DNA of 64,000 bases from contig DATNDR010000126.1 in assembly GCA_035606945.1 (NCBI GenBank), forward strand, positions 1-64,000, written 5' to 3'. Position 1 is the stretch's first letter, and every line of letters starts with the position of its first letter. The notes beneath the pieces are model-generated. The model was not told where the DNA came from, searched no databases, and saw only the letters and a program-made list of their open reading frames with translations. The DNA is from GCA-003244245 sp035606945. Lineage in GTDB: Bacteria > Actinomycetota > Actinomycetes > Mycobacteriales > Pseudonocardiaceae. The translations under genes and the position numbers were made by a program. This document shows positions 8,525 through 16,657 of this stretch, piece after piece.

Positions 8525-10297
8525 ATGAGCGAAGGCTGCTCGGCGCGCTCGCGCCGTCACCGTGGCGAGCTGAGCTTCGACGCCCTGGAAGGCCAGGTCG
8601 ACGGCGAGCGCCGCGCATTCGCTGAGGGTTATGCCGCGTCCGAAAGCGATGAGGCCCGCTCCGGGGCGCTGGCCGGCGGGTCCGTTGATGTAGCGCGGGT
8701 GTCCGCCACCGCGGGCCGCACGATCACGGTGGCCGCCTGGACGCTGATCAGCCGGATCACGGGGCTGCTGCGGGTGGTCGTCATCGGCGCAGTTCTGGGC
8801 CCAACCTTCTTCGCCAATGCGTTCCTGTCCGCGAACACCGTGCCGAACCTGCTCTTCGCAGCGATGGCCGGACCGGTCCTGGCGCTGGTGCTCGTACCGG
8901 CGCTCACCCGTGCGCTCACCGAGCGCGGAGTAGCCGATTCCCGTCGGCTACTCGGCAGGGTCACGGGTTATCTGTTGTTCTGGGCGTCGATCCTGGCCGG
9001 CGCCATCGCGGTAGCGTCCCCGCTGGTAGCACTGGCTGTCACCGCAGGCATTCCGGACGATGCCACGCGCTGGCGGGCCTGGCAGCTGACCATCCTGATC
9101 GTGCTATTCGTGGCACCGCAGGTGCTCTGCTACATCCTTGCCTCGATCGGGACCGCCGTGCAACAAACCAAGGGCCGATTCGCGTTGGCCTCTGCGGCGC
9201 CAGCGGTGGAGAACCTAGGCATGATCACGGTGATGGGCGTGGTCGCGCTGTGGTACCGACCCGGGGTGGACGTACCGGACGTCTCAGTCGGCATGGTGCT
9301 CGTGCTCGGCGTAGGTTCCACGCTGTCCGTGGCGGCCCACGCGGCCGTCCAGCTCTACGGGGCTTACCGGGTCGGGCTGCCGATCCGGGCGCGAGGCGGC
9401 TGGTCGACCGAGCCGGATGCCCGCGAGGTCAGCCAGCGGCTGCGCCACTCGGTGGCCGTAGCGGCCTTCCCGGTGTCCTCCATGTTCGTCATGCTGGCCG
9501 TCGCGGCGACGGTGCCCGGCGGAGTTTTCGTGTTCCAGGCCGCCCTGTCGGTGTACACCGTGATCGGCGCGCTCGGCGCCAGAGCAGTTACCGTGGCTGC
9601 GCTGCCTGCGATGAGCGCAGCGGCCAGGGATGGCGTAACCGGGCCGGTCGGCGCGGCCTGGCGGCAAGCGCTGAACTACAGCGTGATGGCCAGCCTGCCC
9701 GCCCTGTGCCTGCTGCTCGCCTTCGCCCGCCCGGTGGCGTCCACCCTGGTCAACGGTGAGCTGCACGGCCCGAGAATCGTGAGCTGGCTGACCGCCTGCC
9801 TCGTGGTGCTCGCTGTATCGCAGTTCGCCAACGCGGGCTACGAGGTGGCCCGGCAGACACTGTTCGCTCGATTGGATACCCGCGGGCCACGCCGTGCCAG
9901 CACCGCGATGATGGCGGTCCGCATCGTAGTCGCGCTCAGTGCGCTGCTGTTGCTGGCGGACGGCGACCGGCTGGTCGGGCTGTGCTGTGCTGTGCTGCTC
10001 GGTGATGTGACGGCAGCCGTGATCGGGCTGTTCATGGTGCGCGCCGCGATCCGTCCGGAGCGGATGGTCGACCCGCGCAGGCTGGCCGTCATCGGGGCGT
10101 CCACCTTGGCGATGCTGCCGGCGTCCGTGCTCGGCTCATGGATGGTCGGGCACCTGGTGCGGGCTCGGGCGCCGCAGGTGATGACGGGCCTGCTCATGGG
10201 CTCGGTGGCGCTGGTCTGCTTCGGCCTGGTGTTCGCGGCGCTCACCCACAAGTTGCCGACGCTCATCGGCAGTGTGCGGTCCCGGCTACCGGGTTGA
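8525..10297 (+). CDS. MurJ/MviN-like lipid-linked substrate flippase
   Basis: The 590-residue protein has about 14 membrane segments and the MviN pattern near the N-terminus (SRITGLLRVVVIGAVLGP, ANTVPNLLFAAMAGPVLA). MurJ moves lipid II across the membrane; members outside the murJ-trxB locus, like this one, often serve exopolysaccharide export. The context (ATP-grasp and GNAT genes diverging from it) fits a surface polymer locus rather than core peptidoglycan synthesis. I chose the ATG at 8525; the first ~60 residues are polar and poorly conserved-looking, so a later start such as GTG 8699 is possible. A broken regulator remnant follows directly. Confidence 0.75.
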   Translation: MSEGCSARSRRHRGELSFDALEGQVDGERRAFAEGYAASESDEARSGALAGGSVDVARVSATAGRTITVAAWTLISRITGLLRVVVIGAVLGPTFFANAFLSANTVPNLLFAAMAGPVLALVLVPALTRALTERGVADSRRLLGRVTGYLLFWASILAGAIAVASPLVALAVTAGIPDDATRWRAWQLTILIVLFVAPQVLCYILASIGTAVQQTKGRFALASAAPAVENLGMITVMGVVALWYRPGVDVPDVSVGMVLVLGVGSTLSVAAHAAVQLYGAYRVGLPIRARGGWSTEPDAREVSQRLRHSVAVAAFPVSSMFVMLAVAATVPGGVFVFQAALSVYTVIGALGARAVTVAALPAMSAAARDGVTGPVGAAWRQALNYSVMASLPALCLLLAFARPVASTLVNGELHGPRIVSWLTACLVVLAVSQFANAGYEVARQTLFARLDTRGPRRASTAMMAVRIVVALSALLLLADGDRLVGLCCAVLLGDVTAAVIGLFMVRAAIRPERMVDPRRLAVIGASTLAMLPASVLGSWMVGHLVRARAPQVMTGLLMGSVALVCFGLVFAALTHKLPTLIGSVRSRLPG

Positions 10298-10687
10298 GGC
10301 CGGGTCACCGCGCTGGAGAGCGGCAACGGCAGCGTGCTGATCATCCAGGGCACGGCCGGGATCGGCACAAGCGCCCTGTTACCCGTCTTGTGACAGCACG
10401 CCACCGAGCAGGGCATGCAGATGCTGGCCGCGCGAGCAAGCGAACTAGAACGTGAGGAGGCAGTGGCCGCCGGTGCCCGACCGCGTCGGCCGTGGATCAG
10501 CGGCGTGCATGCGCTGACTCCCAGCGAATTGCGGGTGGCTCGGCTAACCGCACAGGCTATGGGCAACCGGGAGATCGCCCAGGCACTGTTTATCACCACC
10601 AAAACCGTCAGCGACCATCTGATGACCAGTGCTTACCGCAAACTCAACATCTCCTCCCACGACCAACTCGCCACCGCAATGAAATAG
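10298..10687 (+). pseudogene. Remnant of a LAL-family LuxR regulator with internal deletion
   Basis: In one frame the sequence gives the start of a LAL ATPase (ESGNGSVLIIQGTAGIGTSALL, a damaged Walker A with Thr for Lys), an in-frame TGA at 10391, then ATEQGMQMLAARASELERE and, directly after, a LuxR helix-turn-helix (LTPSELRVARLTAQAMGNRE, KTVSDHLMTSAYRKL). Full LAL regulators are about 900 residues. Here several hundred residues between the Walker A region and the DNA-binding domain are gone. An ATG at 10415 could still express a 90-residue protein with the intact helix-turn-helix. The remnant begins right after the flippase-like gene stop. Confidence 0.8.
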
Positions 10688-10774
10688 GCCCCGACCGTTA
10701 CCTGGCAACGGATCCGGGCGACTCCTGAGCCAACACTTCGCTGAAATAGCAGCGGACTTGAGTTTTTGTGGGTC

Positions 10775-11596
10775 CTACACTCTCGGCGGCGTTGCTTGAG
10801 GCGGGTGTGGTCCCAGCTGACAGCGCGGGCAGTAATAGGTGTGTCTGGCATATATGTCGTGTCCCTGTACAGCGCGGATCACTCGCGCTCCGCAACGGCG
10901 GCACGGTTTCCCGTCCCGCCCGTACACCCAGTGCTGCTTGTCGCGGGCCAGCTCACCGGTGGTGGATTGCTCGGGACGGTCGGCGTTCAGCACGAGAAGC
11001 CGCCGGGCCAGCGCCACCACGGCGTCGGGATCGACTTCGCGCATCGGAACCCAAGGCGCCACCCCCAATAGGAAACATATCTCTGTCTTGTACAGGTTCC
11101 CGACGCCGGCCATTATTCGTTGATCGAGCAGGGCGATGCCAACTTCGACGTCGGGATGTTCGCGTAGTCGTTGCGCCGCGATCGTGGCGGTTTTCTCGTC
11201 CCAGTCGGGGTTGAGCAGATCGGGACCCAGATGCCCGACGAGCTGGTGTTCGTCCTGGGTGGCCAACAATGCCATGTCGTGCAGGAGGAAACCCACTGCC
11301 ACCCGTTCCTGAGTGGTCAGTACGGCGCGCACTTGATGGCCTGGCCGCCGCCAACGCTGTCCGGGTTGGTAGAGGTGCCAGGAGCCATCCATCCGGAAAT
11401 GTGTGTGCAGGCTTCGCCCATCGTCGAAACGGGTGAACAGGTGCTTGCCGACGCTGTGCACGCCCAGCACGGTGAGTCCCGAGAGATCATGCTCGACGAG
11501 CCGGGGATGGCGTAGCTCCCCCTGCGTGAGGCGCTGCCCGCTCAGTGCCGCGGTCATCCGCTTGGCGGCCAAGTAGACGGTGTCGCCTTCGGGCAT
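10775..11596 (-). CDS. nei: Endonuclease VIII (Nei-type DNA glycosylase/AP lyase)
   Basis: This base-excision-repair enzyme removes oxidised pyrimidines and nicks the strand. The protein starts MPEGDTV, giving the catalytic Pro2-Glu3. It contains the helix-two-turn-helix (LLDQRIMAGVGNLYKTEICF) and a C-terminal zinc finger (CRRCG ... YYCPRCQ). The length of 273 residues fits actinobacterial Nei. Its ATG overlaps the stop of the upstream gene by one base (TGATG), so the two are translationally coupled. A truncated copy of its C-terminal region lies on the opposite strand at 12617-12823. Confidence 0.9.
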   Translation of the reverse strand: MPEGDTVYLAAKRMTAALSGQRLTQGELRHPRLVEHDLSGLTVLGVHSVGKHLFTRFDDGRSLHTHFRMDGSWHLYQPGQRWRRPGHQVRAVLTTQERVAVGFLLHDMALLATQDEHQLVGHLGPDLLNPDWDEKTATIAAQRLREHPDVEVGIALLDQRIMAGVGNLYKTEICFLLGVAPWVPMREVDPDAVVALARRLLVLNADRPEQSTTGELARDKQHWVYGRDGKPCRRCGARVIRAVQGHDIYARHTYYCPRCQLGPHPPQATPPRV

Positions 11597-12414
11597 CAGG
11601 CAGCGCTACGAGCTTGGTGGAGGGACAAGACGCCGTCAGCCGGCCCGGTCTGAGACCAGGTGCCTGAGTCCATGGTCCAGGTGCGCCCGTCGAAGGTCAC
11701 CCGGTCGACGGCGAGGCCGGATGCGTGAGCGACGAGCCAGCTGCTGATCGACCAGCCGCGGGCGATGGGGTGCGCTCCGCTGAGAACGGCGGTACCGAGC
11801 TCGGCGAGCGCGGTGCTCACCAGGTCTGCGGCCGGCGCGCCGATCGCTAGGCCGAGACAGGTCAGGGCCCCGGGTTCCTCACCGGTGAGGGCGGCCGCGG
11901 CGGCTCGAGCCCGCGGTTCCCACTGCGCGTAGGCCTGCGGAGCAGCGGATCGCTGGACGAGCTGGGCCGCGTCGGTGACGCTCAGTTGAGTCCACTCGGG
12001 TAGCGCGCGAAGGTGTTGGTAGAAGGCGGTGGATGCGTAGATGGGGTCGAGGACCTGCGCCCGCGTCCCCCAACCTTGGCTCGGGCGTTGCTGGAACAGT
12101 CCTGCCGAGTCCCGATCGCCCACCGGAACGTTGCGCAGGCCGGATTCCTGCAGCGCCGTGGCTAGTGCGACGGTGACAGCGTGATCTGGCATGCCCAGCC
12201 GCATGCCGATCGCGGCGATGGTCGCGGCGTTCTGAGCCTGCTCGCCTGATAGCGGAAACGTCACAGTAGCGCCAGAGGTCGCATCCGCGGCTGCAGTGAC
12301 GGTGCAGCCCGGCGTTCGCCCGAGGGTGTGGAAAAACGGCCAAGCGACCACCGTCCCGACGACCAGGACCACAATCACAGCCAGCGCGACCAGGCCTTTG
12401 CGGGCGCTCCACAC
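11596..12414 (-). CDS. Membrane-anchored lysozyme-fold (transglycosylase-like) protein
   Basis: The 272-residue protein has an N-terminal signal anchor (ALAVIVVLVVGTVVAWPFF) and an extracellular domain with the lytic transglycosylase pattern: ALQESGL (possible catalytic Glu), SAGLFQQRPSQGWG, then VLDPIYASTAFYQHL. Actinobacterial relatives are often only labelled hypothetical. It would act on peptidoglycan outside the membrane, but activity is inferred. I chose the GTG at 12414 because GGGAGG precedes it by a good distance; a TTG at 12501 would add a leader without homology. It is the first gene of a two-gene unit with nei. Confidence 0.7.
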   Translation of the reverse strand: MWSARKGLVALAVIVVLVVGTVVAWPFFHTLGRTPGCTVTAAADATSGATVTFPLSGEQAQNAATIAAIGMRLGMPDHAVTVALATALQESGLRNVPVGDRDSAGLFQQRPSQGWGTRAQVLDPIYASTAFYQHLRALPEWTQLSVTDAAQLVQRSAAPQAYAQWEPRARAAAAALTGEEPGALTCLGLAIGAPAADLVSTALAELGTAVLSGAHPIARGWSISSWLVAHASGLAVDRVTFDGRTWTMDSGTWSQTGPADGVLSLHQARSAA

Positions 12415-12616
12415 TGGCTGCCTCCCTTCTAGGCCAGTGTATGAGCCGGGTGGCAGTGCCCTGGGTGGCCGTCGAAGAATGCTCAAGGGAGATACCGGCA
12501 ATCGGCGCAGCCAGACCCTGCGAGGAGAGCGCAGGATGATGCCCCGACAATCGCCGTTGTTTTAGGTCGACGTTTGTGGTGTTCTCCCACGTCACGTCGG
12601 GGGTACTAATTCAGCG

Positions 12617-12823
12617 TTGACTCCCGTCCGGGACGTCGATGCCGGCGCGGTGGTGGCCCCGGCCCGGCGGCTGTTCCTGGTCAATGCCGACCGGCCCCAG
12701 CAGTCCACCACCGGCGAGTTGACCCGCGGCCACCAGTACTGGGTGTACGAGCGGGGCGGCAAGCCGTGCAGACGCTGCGGCGCGCGCGTGATCCGCGCGG
12801 TACAGGAACACCCGGTGCGGTGA
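12617..12823 (+). pseudogene. Truncated nei fragment (C-terminal portion)
   Basis: Read on the plus strand, this gives PVRDVDAGAVVAPARRLFLV, NADRPQQSTTGELTRG and GGKPCRRCGARVIRAVQ, closely matching the C-terminal part of the intact nei product nearby. It lacks the whole catalytic N-terminus and stops before the second half of the zinc finger, so it cannot be functional. It lies in opposite orientation to the intact gene, 1 kb away, and looks like the remains of a second nei gene or a partial duplication. Confidence 0.8.
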
Positions 12824-13018
12824 CTAGGTCTCCCATTTCAGGTCGAAACCGAGCAAGCGCTTGTACCGATCGACTAGCTCCTCGTCGCTCAATTCTGACC
12901 AATCCGTGCGGATGCCCTTGGGCTCGGGTCCGTAGACCTCCGCCGCTACCTCCATCTCCTGTTCGAGTGCCCATCCCTCCGGCGTTTGCCGGATCTCCTC
13001 GAGAGAGTCGTCGCTCAT
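12824..13018 (-). CDS. Small acidic protein, unknown function
   Basis: A 64-residue protein with an excellent ribosome-binding site (AGGAGGTG) and ATG start. It is acidic and helical in character, ending SDEELVDRYKRLLGFDLKWE. I do not recognise the family. It follows malQ on the same strand with a 39-base gap, so it may be co-transcribed with it. Its stop abuts the broken nei fragment on the other strand. Confidence 0.6.
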   Translation of the reverse strand: MSDDSLEEIRQTPEGWALEQEMEVAAEVYGPEPKGIRTDWSELSDEELVDRYKRLLGFDLKWET

Positions 13019-13057
13019 GGCACCTCCTGGCGAAGCGAAAGCCGCGCCCCTTGTTGC

Positions 13058-14998
13058 CTATGGTTTCATGCTGCCGGCGATCCCGCTGGCAGCCGGTCGT
13101 AGCGCGGCCAGCACCTTGTCGACCCGCGGATCGCGCTGCAGCTGCTCCAGGGTCACCGGCAGCGGCAACCGCCAGTTCGGGTACTGATCGACGGTGCCGG
13201 GCAGGTTGGGTTGGCGGGTCTCTCCCACCACGTCGTAGGGGGAAGCCAGCAGCAGCCGGCATGGAGTGCGAGCCAGCAATGCGTGCATCGCCACCACGAT
13301 CTGTTCCTCGCTGCTGGTGCCGTTCCCGAGCAGACCCTCGGCACGCAGCAGGGACACCAGTTCGGCGCGTTCTGCTCGCGCCTGGGTCCACTCCGCGGCC
13401 TCATCGTTGAGTAACCCGAGCTCGGCACGGGCCCGCACGTGCTCAGCACGCAGGAAACCGAGCGCGGTGGGCAGGTCATGGGTGGAGATGCTGGCCGCGG
13501 CGCGCGCCGGCCAGCGCCGCGTCGCCAGCAGCGGTGTGCCGGGGGCGTCCTCGTCGCGGGCGAACCACAGCACCGCGCAGCCCAGCATCTGCTGCGCCGC
13601 CAGCGTCTCGGTGACCTCGGGTTCCACCGTGCCCAGGTCCTCGCCGATCACCACTGCTCCGGCCCGGCGCGCCTCCAACGCCAGCGCCGCGAGCATGGCG
13701 GCGGCGTCGTAATGTACGTAGGTGCCCTGGTCCGGGGACGCCCCGGGCGGCACCCACCACAGCCGCCACAGCCCGGCGACGTGGTCGATGCGCAGCCCGT
13801 CGGCATGCGCCAGCACCGCGCGCAGCATGTCACGGTAGGCGGCGTACCCGGTGGCGGCGAGCCGATCCGGCCGCCATGGCGGCAGGCCCCAGTCCTGCCC
13901 CTTCTGGTTGAACGTGTCCGGCGGGGCGCCGACGGTGACGCCGATAGCCAGCACGTCCTGCAGGGCCCAGGCGTCGGCACCCTCGGGGTCCACGCCGACG
14001 GCGAGGTCGTGCACCACCCCGACAGCCATTTCCCGTGCGGCGTGCCTGGTGGCGGCCAGCTGCTCGGCGCACTGTTGCTGGACCCAGGCGTGAAACGCCA
14101 CTTCATGCTGGTCGGCCCTGGCTGTTGCAGGGTGCTGTAACTCGGCGGGCCACTGTGACCACCGCGGGCCGTGACGCTGCGCGAGCGCGCAGAACGTTGC
14201 GAAATCGCGCAACCCTGCTGACATCCCGGGACACGGGGTGCCTTCGGACTTCCAGAGCAGCTGCAACGCTGCCTGTTTGGCCCGCCAGACGGCGTCGTAG
14301 TCGATCCGCTCCGTCGCCGGTTCGATCCGCAATTCGTCCACCTCGGCCCGCACGGCCGGATCCGCACTGCGGTACGTGGGGATGTCGGTGATCCGCAGGT
14401 ACAGCGGGTTGACGAAACGGCGGCTGGACGGGCTGTACGGGGAGGCCTGCACCGGGTGGGTCGGAGTCACCGCGTGCAGCGGGTTGACCAGCACCGCGCC
14501 GCTGCCGTGCGCGGTGGCCGTCCAGGTGATGAACTCGCGCAGATCGCCGAGGTCGCCCAGGCCCCACGATTTCGCTGAGCGCAGCGCGTAGAGCTGCAGC
14601 ATCCACCCCCAGGTGCGCGGCGGCTCGGGCAACGCCGGTGGGGCCACCAAGACAGTCGTGTGCTGATCACCGCAGGTCAGCGAGTACCAGCCGGGCGCAA
14701 GGTCTGCCGGGATCGCGTCTGTGACGGGTCGCTCGGTGCCGTCCTCGTCGGTGAGCACGCCGGGCTGACGGAGATCGCGGCGCTGGCCCTGCCGCAGCAC
14801 CACGGTGCCCGGCGTCTTCGGGGTCCGGGCCGCGGCCAGCTCATCGCGGACCTGCGCCGGGTTGTCTGCACTGACGCCCAACAGCCCTAGCACCCGGCGT
14901 ACCACGTCGGGGTCGACGTCCACCCGCCGGCGCTTCGCATCCCGGTACCAGGTGGCGACGCCATGCGCTGCCGCAAGCCGTTCCAGTGCGGTGTCCAT
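13058..14998 (-). CDS. malQ: 4-alpha-glucanotransferase (amylomaltase)
   Basis: MalQ transfers alpha-1,4-glucan segments between maltooligosaccharides in glycogen and maltose metabolism. This GH77 protein (646 residues) shows the nucleophile Asp405 in DGLRIDH, the acid/base Glu453 in VVIGEDLGT and the third carboxylate Asp508 in STHDLPT. It also carries the actinobacterial N-terminal extension (HGVATWYRDAKRRRVDV). I chose the ATG at 14998 (MDTALERL); an upstream GTG/ATG region adds a non-homologous leader. The next gene upstream on the strand ends 53 bases before. Confidence 0.92.
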   Translation of the reverse strand: MDTALERLAAAHGVATWYRDAKRRRVDVDPDVVRRVLGLLGVSADNPAQVRDELAAARTPKTPGTVVLRQGQRRDLRQPGVLTDEDGTERPVTDAIPADLAPGWYSLTCGDQHTTVLVAPPALPEPPRTWGWMLQLYALRSAKSWGLGDLGDLREFITWTATAHGSGAVLVNPLHAVTPTHPVQASPYSPSSRRFVNPLYLRITDIPTYRSADPAVRAEVDELRIEPATERIDYDAVWRAKQAALQLLWKSEGTPCPGMSAGLRDFATFCALAQRHGPRWSQWPAELQHPATARADQHEVAFHAWVQQQCAEQLAATRHAAREMAVGVVHDLAVGVDPEGADAWALQDVLAIGVTVGAPPDTFNQKGQDWGLPPWRPDRLAATGYAAYRDMLRAVLAHADGLRIDHVAGLWRLWWVPPGASPDQGTYVHYDAAAMLAALALEARRAGAVVIGEDLGTVEPEVTETLAAQQMLGCAVLWFARDEDAPGTPLLATRRWPARAAASISTHDLPTALGFLRAEHVRARAELGLLNDEAAEWTQARAERAELVSLLRAEGLLGNGTSSEEQIVVAMHALLARTPCRLLLASPYDVVGETRQPNLPGTVDQYPNWRLPLPVTLEQLQRDPRVDKVLAALRPAASGIAGSMKP

Positions 14999-15051
14999 CT
15001 CGCCATGCTGGCAGCTTGCCGCTGAATCGGCCTGTTCGTGCACAGGTCGGA

Positions 15052-16485
15052 TCAGCAGCCGATGGAGACCGAAGCGCACCCCGGTGCATTCGTGCCGGCG
15101 AGGAGCGCGAGGAGTTGGGTGCGGTCGGGGCCGGGCACGGTCGGTGTGGGGCGCCGTTCGCGGTGCACGGCGGCTTTCACCGCGGGCCGGGCGAGGACCT
15201 CCTGGGGCAGGGCCAGGCAGGCGATGGTGTCGATGAGCCCGCGGAAGGCGTCCGGGTCGTATGCCGCAGCGGGGAACAGCGGGGCGGTCGGAGTGTCGGG
15301 TGGGTCCGGGACCACGCCGTGGCGGTGGGCGGTCATCTCCGCGAGGCGGGCACGGTCCTCGGCGACCTTGTTCCAGTAATACGGGGCGATGAATTCGGCG
15401 GTGTGCTCGTCGAAGACGCGGGCGAACCCGGCCGGGTCACCGAGGTCGGTGCGGGCCACCTGGCGCAGCTGTTGGGCGTGCATGAGCCCGATGCTGAGCC
15501 CACGTCCGCCGGACGGGTTGGTACAGGTCCAGGCGTCGCCGAGCGGGGCGAACCCGGTCACGATGAGCTGGCCGTCAACGACGAACCGGCGGTGCCGGTC
15601 GGAGATCCCGGCCATGGCCAGCACCCCGGTGATCGGTTGGCCGTCGAGCCAGTGCGCCTGCAGCGGGCATGCGCCCACCACCCGGGTGAAGCACTCCGGG
15701 TGCCGCAGGCTTTTGAGCGCCGGGTCGGCGGTGGTGGCGACCAGGGTGACCGACCAGGTGTGGTTGTCGCAGGCCAGGGTGAGCACCGAGAAGCTGCCCA
15801 TCGCGGTCAACGGCGGGGTTCGCCGTGGCGGCGGGGTAGGCCCGGTGAAATACCGGGTGTAGTAGACGAAGTGGTGGTCTTCAGTGTCCACCTTGGGTGG
15901 GCGGGCGCCCAGGGCGGCCAGCCAGGCCGGTGACGGGCTGCGCCGGCCCATCGCGTCGATCACCAGGTCGGCGGCGGGTTGCTCGCCGGTACTGGTGACC
16001 ACCCCGGCGACGTGCGGCACCCCGGGAAGCGCCGCCGGCCCAGGCAACAGCCCGCTGACCCGGACCCCGCGACGCACCACCACCCCGGCCTGGTCCTCCG
16101 CGGCGGTCGCGATCACAGCTTCGACGATGGGCCGGCGGCCGGTGATGGCCCGGGCAGCGTCGTCGTCCGGGCGCGGCGACTGGTCGCTCACCGTCGGCGG
16201 CAGGGGACGCCGGATGTTCTCCCAGACACAGCCGGCGTCGAGCAGCCGCCGGGTTAGCCCGGGCAGCTCCTGATCACAGATGTGCCGGAACCGGGCGTGT
16301 ATGCCGTGTGGCTGGCGGAACTGGGCCACCCCCTTGCGCCGCCACGATTCCCACGCCCGCGCTGGCGAGCTGGGGACCGGGTCCGGGTCGGCCTCGAGCA
16401 CGGTCACCGCATGCCCGTCGGCGGCGAGCATCATCGCCGCTGACAGTCCCACGATGCCGCCACCACACACGATGATCGAACTCAT
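15052..16485 (-). CDS. FAD-dependent oxidoreductase (flavoprotein monooxygenase-like)
   Basis: The 477-residue protein starts with a Rossmann dinucleotide motif (IIVCGGGIVGLSAAMML) ending in Glu-binding of ribose (VLEAD) and has the second FAD motif FAPLGDAWTCTNPSGGRGL. This is the layout of class A flavin monooxygenases and geranylgeranyl-reductase-like enzymes. The substrate is not deducible. I chose the ATG at 16485, preceded by GGGAG; an earlier GTG adds 15 residues. It may be co-transcribed with malQ downstream. Confidence 0.75.
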   Translation of the reverse strand: MSSIIVCGGGIVGLSAAMMLAADGHAVTVLEADPDPVPSSPARAWESWRRKGVAQFRQPHGIHARFRHICDQELPGLTRRLLDAGCVWENIRRPLPPTVSDQSPRPDDDAARAITGRRPIVEAVIATAAEDQAGVVVRRGVRVSGLLPGPAALPGVPHVAGVVTSTGEQPAADLVIDAMGRRSPSPAWLAALGARPPKVDTEDHHFVYYTRYFTGPTPPPRRTPPLTAMGSFSVLTLACDNHTWSVTLVATTADPALKSLRHPECFTRVVGACPLQAHWLDGQPITGVLAMAGISDRHRRFVVDGQLIVTGFAPLGDAWTCTNPSGGRGLSIGLMHAQQLRQVARTDLGDPAGFARVFDEHTAEFIAPYYWNKVAEDRARLAEMTAHRHGVVPDPPDTPTAPLFPAAAYDPDAFRGLIDTIACLALPQEVLARPAVKAAVHRERRPTPTVPGPDRTQLLALLAGTNAPGCASVSIGC

Positions 16486-16611
16486 GGTTGCTCCCGTAGC
16501 TGCCGGGCACGACATCCGCCCTGTCACCACGGCGAGATGACCCTGCCCGATCAGAGTCGGCGGAGCCCGCCGGTGATACCACTTCGGCGTAGCTGCTCAC
16601 GTGACGGTGAC

Positions 16612-16653
16612 CGTGCACAGGGGCGCGACACAGCGTGCACGGGGGCGCGACAC
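16612..16653. repeat. Two 20-bp direct repeats with one mismatch
   Basis: The 20-base unit CGTGCAC(A/G)GGGGCGCGACAC occurs at 16612-16631 and 16634-16653, a 22-base period. It lies between the end of the permease gene and the reverse-strand flavoprotein gene, so it could be a regulator site for the latter. No protein is known to me that binds it. Confidence 0.7.
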
Positions 16654-16657
16654 GCGC

